From the NCBI RefSeq assembly GCF_900116875.1, contig NZ_FPCC01000020.1:1-57087 (forward strand): a stretch of 57,087 nt of DNA, read 5' to 3'. Below the pieces are notes generated by a model that did not search any database, was not told where the DNA came from, and was given only the letters and a program-made list of their open reading frames with translations. Within the stretch, counting starts at the first letter, position 1, and every line of letters begins with the position of its first letter. Below, piece after piece: positions 34,511-43,058 of the stretch. The stretch comes from Butyrivibrio sp. INlla21. Its GTDB lineage: Bacteria > Bacillota > Clostridia > Lachnospirales > Lachnospiraceae. A program made the position numbers and the translations under genes.

Positions 34511-34525
34511 GAAAGGATGAATAAT

Positions 34526-36610
34526 ATGGTAAAGACTTACACAATGGAACTTGCCGGACGTACTCTTAAGGTTGAGATCGGCAAGGTCGGAAAACAGGCT
34601 AACGGATGTGCATTCATGCAGTATGGTGATACAACGGTTCTTTGTACAGCAACTGCTTCAGCAAAACCCAGAGACGGAATTGATTTCTTCCCGCTCAGCG
34701 TTGAGTACAGCGAGAAGTTCTACGCAGTGGGCAAGTTCCCCGGCGGATATAACAAGAGAGAGGGTAAGCCCTCTGAGAACGCGATTCTTACAAGCCGCGT
34801 TATCGACAGACCTATGCGTCCTCTTTTCCCCAAGGATTACAGAAATGACGTAACTATCGAGACTATGGTAATGGCAGTTGATCCTCAGTGCCGTCCCGAG
34901 CTCGTTGCTATGCTTGGTGCTTCAGTATCTGTTTCAATCTCAGATATTCCTTTTGACGGCCCTTGCGCTATGACACAGATGGGTATGATCGACGGTGAGC
35001 TCATCGTTAACCCTACTCAGGAGCAGTGGAACACAGGTGACCTCAAGCTTACAGTTGCATCTGTAGGACAGAAGGTTATCATGATCGAGGCAGGTGCCAA
35101 CGAGGTTCCCGAGGAGAAGATGAAGGAAGCCATCTACAAGGCTCACGAAGTTAACCTTCAGATCATAGAGTTCTTCAAGGGTATCGTAGCTGAGGTTGGT
35201 AAGGCTAAGCACGAGTACACAAGCTGCGCAGTTCCCGAAGAGCTCTTTGCAGCCATCAAGGAAGTTGTTCCTCCGGAAGAGATGGAGAAGGCGGTCTTCA
35301 CAGATGACAAGCAGACAAGAGAGAACAATATCGCAGAGATCACAGACAGACTCACAGAGAAATTTGCAGAGAACGAAGAGTGGCTCGCAATTCTCGGTGA
35401 AGCTATATATCAGTATGAGAAGAAGACAGTTCGTAAGATGATCCTCAAAGATCACAAGAGACCTGACGGACGTGATATCAAGCAGATCAGACCTCTTTCA
35501 GCAGAAGTTGATCTTATTCCCAGAGTACATGGAAGTGCTATGTTCACTCGTGGACAGACACAGATCTGTGACGTTACAACTCTTGCACCTCTTTCAGAGG
35601 CTCAGAAGGTTGAGGGAATGGATGCTTTCGCTCAGGACAAGAGATATGTACATCACTACAACTTCCCTGCATATTCAGTAGGTGAGACCAAGGTTTCAAG
35701 AGGTCCCGGACGTCGTGAGATCGGTCACGGAGCACTCGCTGAGAGAGCACTTCTTCCTGTACTTCCCAGCGTTGAGGAGTTCCCTTATGCTATCCGTTGC
35801 GTATCAGAGACATTTGAGTCTAACGGATCAACATCAATGGCTTCAACATGCGCATCATGTATGTCACTTATGGCTGCAGGTGTTCCCATCAAGAAGATGG
35901 TTGCAGGTATCAGCTGCGGTCTTGTAACAGGCGATACAGACGATGATTTCATCGTTCTTACAGATATCCAGGGCCTTGAGGACTTCTTCGGAGACATGGA
36001 CTTCAAGGTAACAGGAACAAAAGACGGTATCACAGCTATCCAGATGGATATTAAGATCCACGGTCTTACAAAGCCTATCGTTGAGACAGCTATCGAGCAG
36101 TGCCGTGAGGCTAGATTCTTCATCATGGACGAGTGCATGAGCAAGGCAATTGCAGAGCCTCGTAAGGAAGTTAACCAGTACGCTCCCAAGATCGTATCTG
36201 TTCAGATCGATCCCGAGAAGATCGGTGACGTTGTTGGTCAGAGAGGTAAGACAATCAACGAGATCATCGCTCGTACAGGCGTTAAGATCGATATCACAGA
36301 TGACGGTAAGGTTTCAGTTTGCGGCGAGGATCAGGAGATGCTCCAGAAGGCTGTAGACATGGTAAACATCATCGTTACAGACTTTGAGAAGGGTCAGACT
36401 TTCACAGGTAAGGTTGTAAGCATCAAGGAGTTCGGTGCATTCGTTGAGTTCGCTCCCGGTAAAGAGGGAATGGTTCACATCAGCAAGATCTCCAAGGAGA
36501 GAATCGATCGCGTAGAGGACGTTCTTACACTTGGCGATACAGTTAAGGTTGTATGCCTTGGCAAGGACAAGATGGGCAGAATCAGCTTCTCTATCAAGGA
36601 CGCTAAGTAA
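34526..36610 (+). CDS. pnp: Polyribonucleotide nucleotidyltransferase
   Basis: 694 residues from ATG 34526, with GAAAGG nine bases upstream; the open frame begins earlier inside the leader hairpin. Two RNase PH-like domains (about 1-210 and 300-540, the second with GRREIGHGALAERALLPVLP and TSMASTCASCMSLM), then KH (IGDVVGQRGKTINEIIARTGVKI region) and S1 (FTGKVVSIKEFGAFVEFAPG). It degrades RNA phosphorolytically. It is followed by repeat copies A3 and B1. Confidence 0.97.
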   Translation: MVKTYTMELAGRTLKVEIGKVGKQANGCAFMQYGDTTVLCTATASAKPRDGIDFFPLSVEYSEKFYAVGKFPGGYNKREGKPSENAILTSRVIDRPMRPLFPKDYRNDVTIETMVMAVDPQCRPELVAMLGASVSVSISDIPFDGPCAMTQMGMIDGELIVNPTQEQWNTGDLKLTVASVGQKVIMIEAGANEVPEEKMKEAIYKAHEVNLQIIEFFKGIVAEVGKAKHEYTSCAVPEELFAAIKEVVPPEEMEKAVFTDDKQTRENNIAEITDRLTEKFAENEEWLAILGEAIYQYEKKTVRKMILKDHKRPDGRDIKQIRPLSAEVDLIPRVHGSAMFTRGQTQICDVTTLAPLSEAQKVEGMDAFAQDKRYVHHYNFPAYSVGETKVSRGPGRREIGHGALAERALLPVLPSVEEFPYAIRCVSETFESNGSTSMASTCASCMSLMAAGVPIKKMVAGISCGLVTGDTDDDFIVLTDIQGLEDFFGDMDFKVTGTKDGITAIQMDIKIHGLTKPIVETAIEQCREARFFIMDECMSKAIAEPRKEVNQYAPKIVSVQIDPEKIGDVVGQRGKTINEIIARTGVKIDITDDGKVSVCGEDQEMLQKAVDMVNIIVTDFEKGQTFTGKVVSIKEFGAFVEFAPGKEGMVHISKISKERIDRVEDVLTLGDTVKVVCLGKDKMGRISFSIKDAK

Positions 36611-36611
36611 T

Positions 36612-36640
36612 CACCTGACGAGGTTTTTTCGAGTCTGGTG
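36612..36640 (+). repeat. Hairpin repeat family A, copy 3
   Basis: 29 nt starting two bases after the pnp stop: CACCTGAC, GAGGTTTTTTCGA, GTCTGGTG. It has the same length, T-T mismatch and 13-nt middle as the copies behind tRNA-Glu, with compensated arm changes. AAGTA before and TACTT after can add an outer stem. Confidence 0.65.
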
Positions 36641-36649
36641 TACTACTTA

Positions 36650-36681
36650 GTTCTGGCGAGCACGAAGTGCGAGAGCAGAAC
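36650..36681 (+). repeat. Hairpin repeat family B, copy 1
   Basis: 32 nt: GTTCTG, GCGA, GCAC, GAA, GTGC, GAGAG, CAGAAC. The outer 6 bp and inner 4 bp are separated by the GCGA/GAGAG internal loop. The following TTCCTTGTATATAAT matches the tail of other copies. Confidence 0.7.
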
Positions 36682-36708
36682 TTCCTTGTATATAATTTTA
36701 AAAATAAA

Positions 36709-36738
36709 GGGGCCGGCGTGTTTTTGCATACCGGCCTC
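36709..36738 (+). other. GC-rich hairpin before prfC
   Basis: GGCCGG (36711-36716) / CCGGCC (36731-36736), extended by G-C and G-T at the foot. No T-run follows. It lies 23 bp before the prfC start and may be a leader structure or the end of the pnp transcript. Confidence 0.5.
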
Positions 36739-36760
36739 ATACTTAGTTAAGGACAATAAA

Positions 36761-38365
36761 ATGAGTAACACAAAAGAGACAATAAACGAGATAAATAAGA
36801 GGCGAACCTTCGCCATCATTTCCCACCCCGATGCAGGTAAGACAACACTTACCGAGAAGTTCCTTCTCTACGGAGGAGCGATCAATATGGCGGGAAGCGT
36901 TAAAGGTAAGGCTACGGCAAGACATGCGGTATCCGACTGGATGGAGATTGAGAAGCAGCGTGGTATTTCCGTTACTTCTTCGGTTCTTCAGTTTAACTAT
37001 GAGGATTGCTGCATCAATATTCTTGATACTCCGGGTCACCAGGATTTCTCTGAGGATACCTACAGAACACTTATGGCTGCGGATTCTGCTGTCATGGTAA
37101 TTGACGCAAGTAAGGGCGTTGAGGCACAGACAAGAAAGCTTTTCAAAGTCTGCGCAATGAGCCATATTCCGATATTTACCTTTATCAACAAGCTGGATAG
37201 AGATGCAATGGATACATTCGATCTTCTTGATGATATCGAGAATAACCTTGGTATCGCCACATGCCCTATGAACTGGCCTATCGGTTCAGGTAAGAACTTC
37301 AAGGGTATCTACGACAGAAGAGAAGGACATATCGTTACTTTCTCAGAGACTCAGAAGGGAACCAAAGAGGGAAAAGAAACTTTTATAACCCTCGACGATA
37401 AAGCAGCTATAGACAGCGAGATCGGCGCAGAAGCATATGAAAAGCTTCAGGGCGAGATAGAGCTTCTTGACGGAGCAGGAGCTGAGTACGACCTTGATAA
37501 GGTTCGTGCGGGTGAACTTACACCTGTATTCTTCGGATCTGCTCTTCAGAACTTTGGTGTTGAGCTTTTCCTTCACCATTTCCTTAAGATGGCGACTCCT
37601 CCCACAGGAAGAACATCGGCCGACGGTGAGAAGGTCGATCCTCTTGAGAGAGATTTCACGGCATTTGTATTCAAGATTCAGGCCAACATGAACAAGGCTC
37701 ACAGAGACAGAGTTGCGTTTATGAGAATCTGTTCCGGAAGATATGATGCCGATAAGGAAGTTAAGCATGTTCAGAGCGGCAAAGTAATGAGACTTTCACA
37801 GCCTCAGCAGCTTATGGCCGATGAGCGTAAGATCTTAAGTGAGGCTTACGCAGGTGATATAATGGGTGTATTCGATCCCGGTATTTTTGCGATCGGAGAT
37901 ACCGTCTGCATGCCCAAGGACAATGTTGTATATGAGGGAATACCTACATTCGCACCCGAGCACTTTGCGAGAGTACGTCAGGTAGATACCATGAAGCGTA
38001 AGCAGTTTGTAAAGGGTATCACACAGATTGCGCAGGAAGGTGCCATTCAGATATTCCAGGAGTACAATACCGGACTTGAGGAGATCATCGTTGGCGTTGT
38101 AGGTGTACTGCAGTTTGATGTCTTGAAGTTTAGACTACAGAACGAGTACAATGTAGATATTATATTGGAGAATCTTCCTTACGAATATATCAGATGGGTT
38201 GATAACGAAGACGTTGATATGGCTTCACTTGTCGGAACTTCTGATATGAAAAAGATCAAAGATATGCATGACAGACCACTTCTTTTGTTTATTAACGAGT
38301 GGAGTGTGGGTATGACAATGGAGAGAAATAAGGGGCTTATTCTCTCAGAGTTTAAAAAGAACTAA
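36761..38365 (+). CDS. prfC: Peptide chain release factor 3
   Basis: 534 residues from ATG 36761 with AAGGA upstream. The GTPase domain has ISHPDAGKTTLTEK, a switch region with EKQRGISVTSSV, DTPGHQDFSEDTYR and NKLDRDAMD. The RF3-specific C-terminal half includes QVVGVLQFDVL-like wording (VVGVLQFDVLKFRLQNEYNV). It recycles RF1/RF2 after termination. It has no operon partner of related function. Confidence 0.95.
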   Translation: MSNTKETINEINKRRTFAIISHPDAGKTTLTEKFLLYGGAINMAGSVKGKATARHAVSDWMEIEKQRGISVTSSVLQFNYEDCCINILDTPGHQDFSEDTYRTLMAADSAVMVIDASKGVEAQTRKLFKVCAMSHIPIFTFINKLDRDAMDTFDLLDDIENNLGIATCPMNWPIGSGKNFKGIYDRREGHIVTFSETQKGTKEGKETFITLDDKAAIDSEIGAEAYEKLQGEIELLDGAGAEYDLDKVRAGELTPVFFGSALQNFGVELFLHHFLKMATPPTGRTSADGEKVDPLERDFTAFVFKIQANMNKAHRDRVAFMRICSGRYDADKEVKHVQSGKVMRLSQPQQLMADERKILSEAYAGDIMGVFDPGIFAIGDTVCMPKDNVVYEGIPTFAPEHFARVRQVDTMKRKQFVKGITQIAQEGAIQIFQEYNTGLEEIIVGVVGVLQFDVLKFRLQNEYNVDIILENLPYEYIRWVDNEDVDMASLVGTSDMKKIKDMHDRPLLLFINEWSVGMTMERNKGLILSEFKKN

Positions 38366-38381
38366 GATAAGGTAAAGGGTT

Positions 38382-39803
38382 ATGATCAAAGGAAAGAGAA
38401 AAATCGCGCTTATAATGACGCTTACATTGATAGCGCTGACAGGTTGTTCTTCAAAGGGGCTTGATAATTATCTGGAGACGCTTGGGTTAAAAGATCCTGA
38501 GTACAACGATACTTCAAATGAGGCTTCTGTCGGAGTTTCAGGTGTGGATTCCTATGTAACTTCAAGTGATAGCACGGAAGAAGCATCTTATCATGTAGTG
38601 GAAAAAGACGATGTTGTTGCTCCCGCAGAGGGTGCATCCAAACATGTTGAGAAGTACACAGAATCAGGCATAGAGACTTTATATAAAAAGCTTACCGGCG
38701 CCGAAGAAAAGGAAATGAAGGAAGCCAGGCTTGCCATCGGATTAACTGACGAGAACATCGCCAAGATGAAAAAAGAGCAGGCCGGCAAGTATTATTACGA
38801 CAGGCTTACAGAAGCAGGTAAGACCATTTATGTTGAAGTGCTTACAATCCTCAACAATGAGGCGGAAAACATAGCTCTTTCATCTGTTATTAACGATGAT
38901 GCCATTGAACTTGTTTTTTCATATGTAATGAACGATCATCCGGAGATTTTCTGGGTAAACGGATATAAGTTCACCAAGCATTCAATTGCGAATGAGGTCA
39001 AAAAAGTGACCTTCCAGGGAGATTATATCTATGAAAAGGCAGAGGTTGAGAGCCGTAAGAGCAAGATTAACGAATATGTAAATGAATGTCTTGCCAATGC
39101 CCCCTCATCGGATGATGATTACTATGCGATCAAGTATGTTTATGATTACATAATAGAGCATACCGAGTATGTATCGGGAGCTCCCGACAATCAGAATATC
39201 TGCTCGGTATTTATCACAGGAAAAAGTGTATGTAACGGTTATGCCAAGGCAACACAGTATCTTCTTGAAAAGCTTGGCATAGAATGCATTTTTGCTGAAG
39301 GTACGGTACGTACCATGAATAATGAGCGTGGCAAGCATGCATGGAACCTGGTAAAATCCAATGATAAATATTACTATGTAGATACCACATGGGGTGATTC
39401 ATCCTATCAGGTGGGTTCGGGATCAAGCCTTGTTAATGACAGCAAGATGCTTGAGATCAATTATGACTATCTTTGCGTAACCACCAAAGATATCATGCAG
39501 ACTCATACACTTTCCGATATCATACGCATGCCTGAATGTAACAGTCTCGAAGATAATTACTATGTCAGAGAAGATGAGTATTTCAAGACGGATGATATCT
39601 CTCTTGTGAAAGATCTTTTTGACAGAAGATACAAGGACGGAAGTGACAATGTCACCATCAAGTGTGCGGATAGGCAGGTATTTGATTCGCTTAAAAAGCA
39701 GCTTATAGATGACAGTAAAGTGTTTGATTATATGGACAGCGAGAAAAATACGGTGTCATACACGGTATTTGAGGATTCCGGGACCATTATCTTTTGGCTG
39801 TGA
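38382..39803 (+). CDS. Transglutaminase-like lipoprotein
   Basis: 473 residues. A lipobox LTGC with the acylated Cys at 22 predicts a membrane-anchored lipoprotein. A Ser/Glu/Val-rich linker (about 25-85) leads to a helical region and a transglutaminase-like fold with Cys284 (GKSVCNGYA), His319 (KHAWNLV) and Asp334 (YVDTTWGD), all present. Such surface proteins act as proteases or cross-linkers; the substrate is unknown. It lies 17 bp after prfC and is followed by an Asp23 gene. Confidence 0.85.
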   Translation: MIKGKRKIALIMTLTLIALTGCSSKGLDNYLETLGLKDPEYNDTSNEASVGVSGVDSYVTSSDSTEEASYHVVEKDDVVAPAEGASKHVEKYTESGIETLYKKLTGAEEKEMKEARLAIGLTDENIAKMKKEQAGKYYYDRLTEAGKTIYVEVLTILNNEAENIALSSVINDDAIELVFSYVMNDHPEIFWVNGYKFTKHSIANEVKKVTFQGDYIYEKAEVESRKSKINEYVNECLANAPSSDDDYYAIKYVYDYIIEHTEYVSGAPDNQNICSVFITGKSVCNGYAKATQYLLEKLGIECIFAEGTVRTMNNERGKHAWNLVKSNDKYYYVDTTWGDSSYQVGSGSSLVNDSKMLEINYDYLCVTTKDIMQTHTLSDIIRMPECNSLEDNYYVREDEYFKTDDISLVKDLFDRRYKDGSDNVTIKCADRQVFDSLKKQLIDDSKVFDYMDSEKNTVSYTVFEDSGTIIFWL

Positions 39804-39871
39804 TCATGTATTATCAAGCTTAGAATTATGATATACTTGAATAAGATTTTATACATACAGAGGTGAATAAT

Positions 39872-40225
39872 ATGGGAAAAGAAATTGCAGAGGTTGGATC
39901 GGTTAAGATTGCGGACGACGTAGTGGCAAGAATAGCAGCTCTTGCAGCTCTCGAAGTCGACGGAGTATCTGCAATGGCCGGTAATTATACAAGCGATGTT
40001 CTTGAAAAGGTAAGTCGCAAGAATCTTGCAAAGGGCGCAAAGGTACTTGTCGGACAGGCTGAGGTCAAAGTTGATCTGGCTCTTATGATGGCTTACGGCT
40101 ATAACATTCCCGCAACCTGCCAGCAGGCCCAGACAAGAGTTAAGACAGCCGTTGAGAACATGACAGGCCTTGAGGTTACTGATGTTAACATCAGGATCGC
40201 AGGCATTACAATGCCTAAGGCATAA
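39872..40225 (+). CDS. Asp23/Gls24 family envelope stress protein
   Basis: 117 residues from ATG 39872 with AGAGG eight bases upstream (a GTG at 39863 is less likely). VGSVKIADDVVARIAALAALEVDGVSAMAG and TVRTAVENMTGLEVTDVNIRI-like wording (here KTAVENMTGLEVTDVNIRI) are typical. Members bind the membrane through partners and affect envelope stress. The position before nusB is common in Clostridia. Confidence 0.93.
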   Translation: MGKEIAEVGSVKIADDVVARIAALAALEVDGVSAMAGNYTSDVLEKVSRKNLAKGAKVLVGQAEVKVDLALMMAYGYNIPATCQQAQTRVKTAVENMTGLEVTDVNIRIAGITMPKA

Positions 40226-40264
40226 ATAGCAGCTAAGGCGAATAGAAACAGAAGTAGGGAAAAT

Positions 40265-40669
40265 ATGATGAACAGAAGCTTATTGAGAGAGCAGGTTTTC
40301 AAGCTGCTCTTTCGTGTTGAATTCAATTCAAAAGAAGAGATGCCGGAGCAGGAGGAGCTTTTTACCTCAGCGGTAGATAATGATTTTTCAACCGCGGATG
40401 CTGACTACATCAGAGATAAATATGAGAAGATAGCCGAGAAACTTGATGATATCGACAAGGCTATCAATGACAAGACCAAGGGTTGGGATACTGCACGTAT
40501 GGCCAAGGTCGATCTTACGATCATCAGACTTGCCGTATATGAGATACAGTATGACGAGACGGTTCCGACAGGAGTTGCCATCAACGAGGCAGTTGAACTT
40601 GCCAAGAAATTCGGACAAGACGGTTCACCTGCCTTTGTAAACGGAGTGTTAGCTAAATTTGCGGAGTGA
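40265..40669 (+). CDS. nusB: Transcription antitermination protein NusB
   Basis: 134 residues. LREQVFKLLFRVEF at the start, and GWDTARMAKVDLTIIRLAVYEI with PTGVAINEAVELAKKFG, are the helical RNA-binding core. It joins NusA and NusE in rRNA antitermination. Two ATGs in tandem are possible. It overlaps xseA by 11 bp. Confidence 0.95.
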   Translation: MMNRSLLREQVFKLLFRVEFNSKEEMPEQEELFTSAVDNDFSTADADYIRDKYEKIAEKLDDIDKAINDKTKGWDTARMAKVDLTIIRLAVYEIQYDETVPTGVAINEAVELAKKFGQDGSPAFVNGVLAKFAE

Positions 40670-41873
40670 GTATACAGTCACACAGGTTAATTCCTACATT
40701 AAGAATATGTTTACTCAGGACTTTCTCCTTAAATCGATAACGATCAAGGGAGAAGTAAGTAATTGTAAGTACCACTCTTCCGGACACATTTATTTTACGT
40801 TAAAGGATCGGGGTGGTGCTATTTCTTGCGTCATGTTTAGGGGCGACCGCGATAAGGGCGGCCTTAGATTTGATATGAAGGAAGGCCAGCAGGTCAAGGC
40901 ATCCGGTACCGTCGATGTATATGAGAGAGACGGTAAATATCAGCTATATGCAAGGAAGATAGAGCTTGACGGTGAGGGAGCTCTTTTTGAAAAGTTTGAA
41001 GAGTTAAAGAAAAAGCTGGCGGAATCGGGAATGTTTGCCCAAGAATATAAGCAACCCATTCCTCCTTACATAAAGACTCTTGGCATAGTTACCGCTCCCA
41101 CGGGCGCGGCCGTGCGGGATATAATCAATGTTTCGACCCGCAGAAATCCACATATTCAGATAATTCTTTATCCTGCCATAGTTCAGGGTGACCGGGCTGC
41201 CGAGAGTATTGTCAAAGGAATACAGACTTTGTCCGGTACTGACGTAGACGTTATCATAGTCGGACGTGGCGGAGGTTCTATAGAAGATTTATGGGCTTTC
41301 AATGAAGAAATAGTGGCTCAGGCCATTTTTGACTGCCCCGTTCCGATCATTTCAGCAGTTGGACATGAAACCGATATAACGATCGCGGATTATGTAGCGG
41401 ACAGAAGAGCACCTACGCCTTCTGCGGCTGCGGAGCTTGCAGTATATGAATACGACAGATTTATTCAGGATCTTGAAGATTATTCTTATACTCTGCATAA
41501 AGGCATCGACAGAAAGCTACATGCGGCTAAGCTCCTTTGTGACGGATATGCCAAGTCGCTGAGACTTTTAAGCCCTATGGGCAAGATAAAGGACAGGCTC
41601 CTTAGAATGGATCAGTACGAGGATGCTCTTTCCAATCTTATGAAGAACAAGCTACAGGCTACAAGACACAGATTTATGATAGATACCGAGAGGCTTAAAG
41701 GTCTTTCACCTTTGGACAGACTCCTTGGAGGATATTCTTACGTTGCCGACAAAAAGTGCAAGAACATCCGCAGCATAAAAGGTATCAAGAAAGGCGACGA
41801 ACTGTCTGTATATGTAAGCGACGGTATTATCAGTACCATAGTTGACGATACGTCCAAAGAAAAATGGGAGTAA
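40659..41873 (+). CDS. xseA: Exodeoxyribonuclease VII large subunit
   Basis: 404 residues from TTG 40659 inside the nusB end. The OB-fold domain (about 1-100) has GEVSNCKYHSSGHIYFTLKD. The catalytic domain has GIVTAPTGAAVRDI, VGRGGGSIEDLWAFNEE and SAVGHETDITIADYVADRRAPTPSAAAE, here only in part quoted. It degrades ssDNA to oligonucleotides together with XseB. Confidence 0.95.
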   Translation: MRSEYTVTQVNSYIKNMFTQDFLLKSITIKGEVSNCKYHSSGHIYFTLKDRGGAISCVMFRGDRDKGGLRFDMKEGQQVKASGTVDVYERDGKYQLYARKIELDGEGALFEKFEELKKKLAESGMFAQEYKQPIPPYIKTLGIVTAPTGAAVRDIINVSTRRNPHIQIILYPAIVQGDRAAESIVKGIQTLSGTDVDVIIVGRGGGSIEDLWAFNEEIVAQAIFDCPVPIISAVGHETDITIADYVADRRAPTPSAAAELAVYEYDRFIQDLEDYSYTLHKGIDRKLHAAKLLCDGYAKSLRLLSPMGKIKDRLLRMDQYEDALSNLMKNKLQATRHRFMIDTERLKGLSPLDRLLGGYSYVADKKCKNIRSIKGIKKGDELSVYVSDGIISTIVDDTSKEKWE

Positions 41874-41876
41874 GAT

Positions 41877-42110
41877 ATGGCGACCAAGAAGGAAAAAGAA
41901 GAAAAGCAGAAGCTCTCAGTTGAAGAGGCTTTTGCCAAGATAGAAGAAAAAATAGAGGCTCTTGAGAGCGATGATATTTCCTTAGAAGATTCTTTTAAAG
42001 AGTATCAGGAGGGAATGAAGCTTTTAAAGAGCTGTCATGATATGATAGAACAAGTGGAACAAAAAGTTCAGAAGATTGCCGAGGACGGCAGTCTGGAGGA
42101 TTTTGAATAA
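41877..42110 (+). CDS. xseB: Exodeoxyribonuclease VII small subunit
   Basis: 77 residues. SVEEAFAKIEEKIEALES and LEDSFKEYQEGMKLLKSCHDMI are the family pattern; a mostly helical protein that binds XseA in several copies. It lies 3 bp after xseA and 2 bp before ispA. Confidence 0.94.
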   Translation: MATKKEKEEKQKLSVEEAFAKIEEKIEALESDDISLEDSFKEYQEGMKLLKSCHDMIEQVEQKVQKIAEDGSLEDFE

Positions 42111-42112
42111 TT

Positions 42113-43057
42113 ATGGGCGATACAGGTTTTGAGGCAGAACTTAAACAGAGAGTGGAATATATAGAGGGTGTTCTTAAGTCCGGGCTTCCCAAGGAGGAAG
42201 GCTATGCAAAGACCGTTATCGAGGCTATGAATTACAGCCTTATGGCGGGCGGCAAGAGACTTAGACCCATGATGATGCTGGAAACATATAGGCTTTTTGC
42301 GGGTGATTCCGCTGATGACGCGGTTATTCATCCGTTTATGACGGCTATGGAGATGATCCATACGTATTCACTGGTTCACGACGATCTTCCGGCTATGGAC
42401 AACGATGAGTACAGAAGAGGAAGAAAGACGACACACGCTGTATACGGCGCGGGAATGGCGACGCTTGCGGGTGACGGACTTCTTAATCTTGCATATGAGA
42501 CCGCGATTTCAGGTGCGGCGCTTGGGGCAGAGCTTTCCGAATATGACGGTGAGACTAAGAGCAGGTACCTTGCGGCGCTTAAGGTCCTTTCAACCAAGGC
42601 CGGAATCTACGGAATGGTAGGCGGACAGTGCGCGGATATCATGGCTGAGAACACCGATATCACGGACAAGGACGAGCTCTCTACGCTCCTTCGCTATATT
42701 GATGACAACAAGACGGGAGCTCTAATCGAGAGCAGTCTTATGATAGGCGCGATTCTCGGAGGTGCGAGTGCATCTCAGGTTAAGGCCATTGAGAAGGCAG
42801 GAAACAACGTCGGAGTTGCATTCCAGATTCAGGATGATATTCTTGATATCGTAGGAAACCTCGAAGAGCTGGGCAAGCCGATCGGTTCAGATGAGAAGAA
42901 TCAGAAGACGACATATGTCAGTCTCTATGGCATGGAAGCTGCTAAAGATAAGGTAAAAGAGCTTTCGGATGAAGCTTCGGATATATTAAAAGAGCTTGGA
43001 TTTAAAGATTCGTTTTTGGATAAGCTTTTCCAATACTTGATATACAGAAGGAAATGA
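42113..43057 (+). CDS. ispA: Polyprenyl synthetase (farnesyl/geranyl diphosphate synthase)
   Basis: 314 residues. The first Asp-rich motif DDLPAMDND (within SLVHDDLPAMDNDEYRRG) and the second FQIQDDILDI define the trans-prenyltransferase fold. GGKRLRPMMML is the IPP-binding start. It supplies farnesyl diphosphate to UppS and sits next to dxs, consistent with coordinated isoprenoid supply. Confidence 0.94.
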   Translation: MGDTGFEAELKQRVEYIEGVLKSGLPKEEGYAKTVIEAMNYSLMAGGKRLRPMMMLETYRLFAGDSADDAVIHPFMTAMEMIHTYSLVHDDLPAMDNDEYRRGRKTTHAVYGAGMATLAGDGLLNLAYETAISGAALGAELSEYDGETKSRYLAALKVLSTKAGIYGMVGGQCADIMAENTDITDKDELSTLLRYIDDNKTGALIESSLMIGAILGGASASQVKAIEKAGNNVGVAFQIQDDILDIVGNLEELGKPIGSDEKNQKTTYVSLYGMEAAKDKVKELSDEASDILKELGFKDSFLDKLFQYLIYRRK

Positions 43058-43058
43058 C

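Noticed and set aside
34940..35455. 171-codon minus-strand frame inside pnp
   Set aside because: It is opposite the conserved first half of PNPase and has no independent support.
36638..36760. N-terminal extension of prfC
   Set aside because: The frame stays open upstream to a TTG, but it runs through repeat B1 and a GC-rich hairpin, while ATG 36761 has a ribosome site and gives the normal RF3 length.
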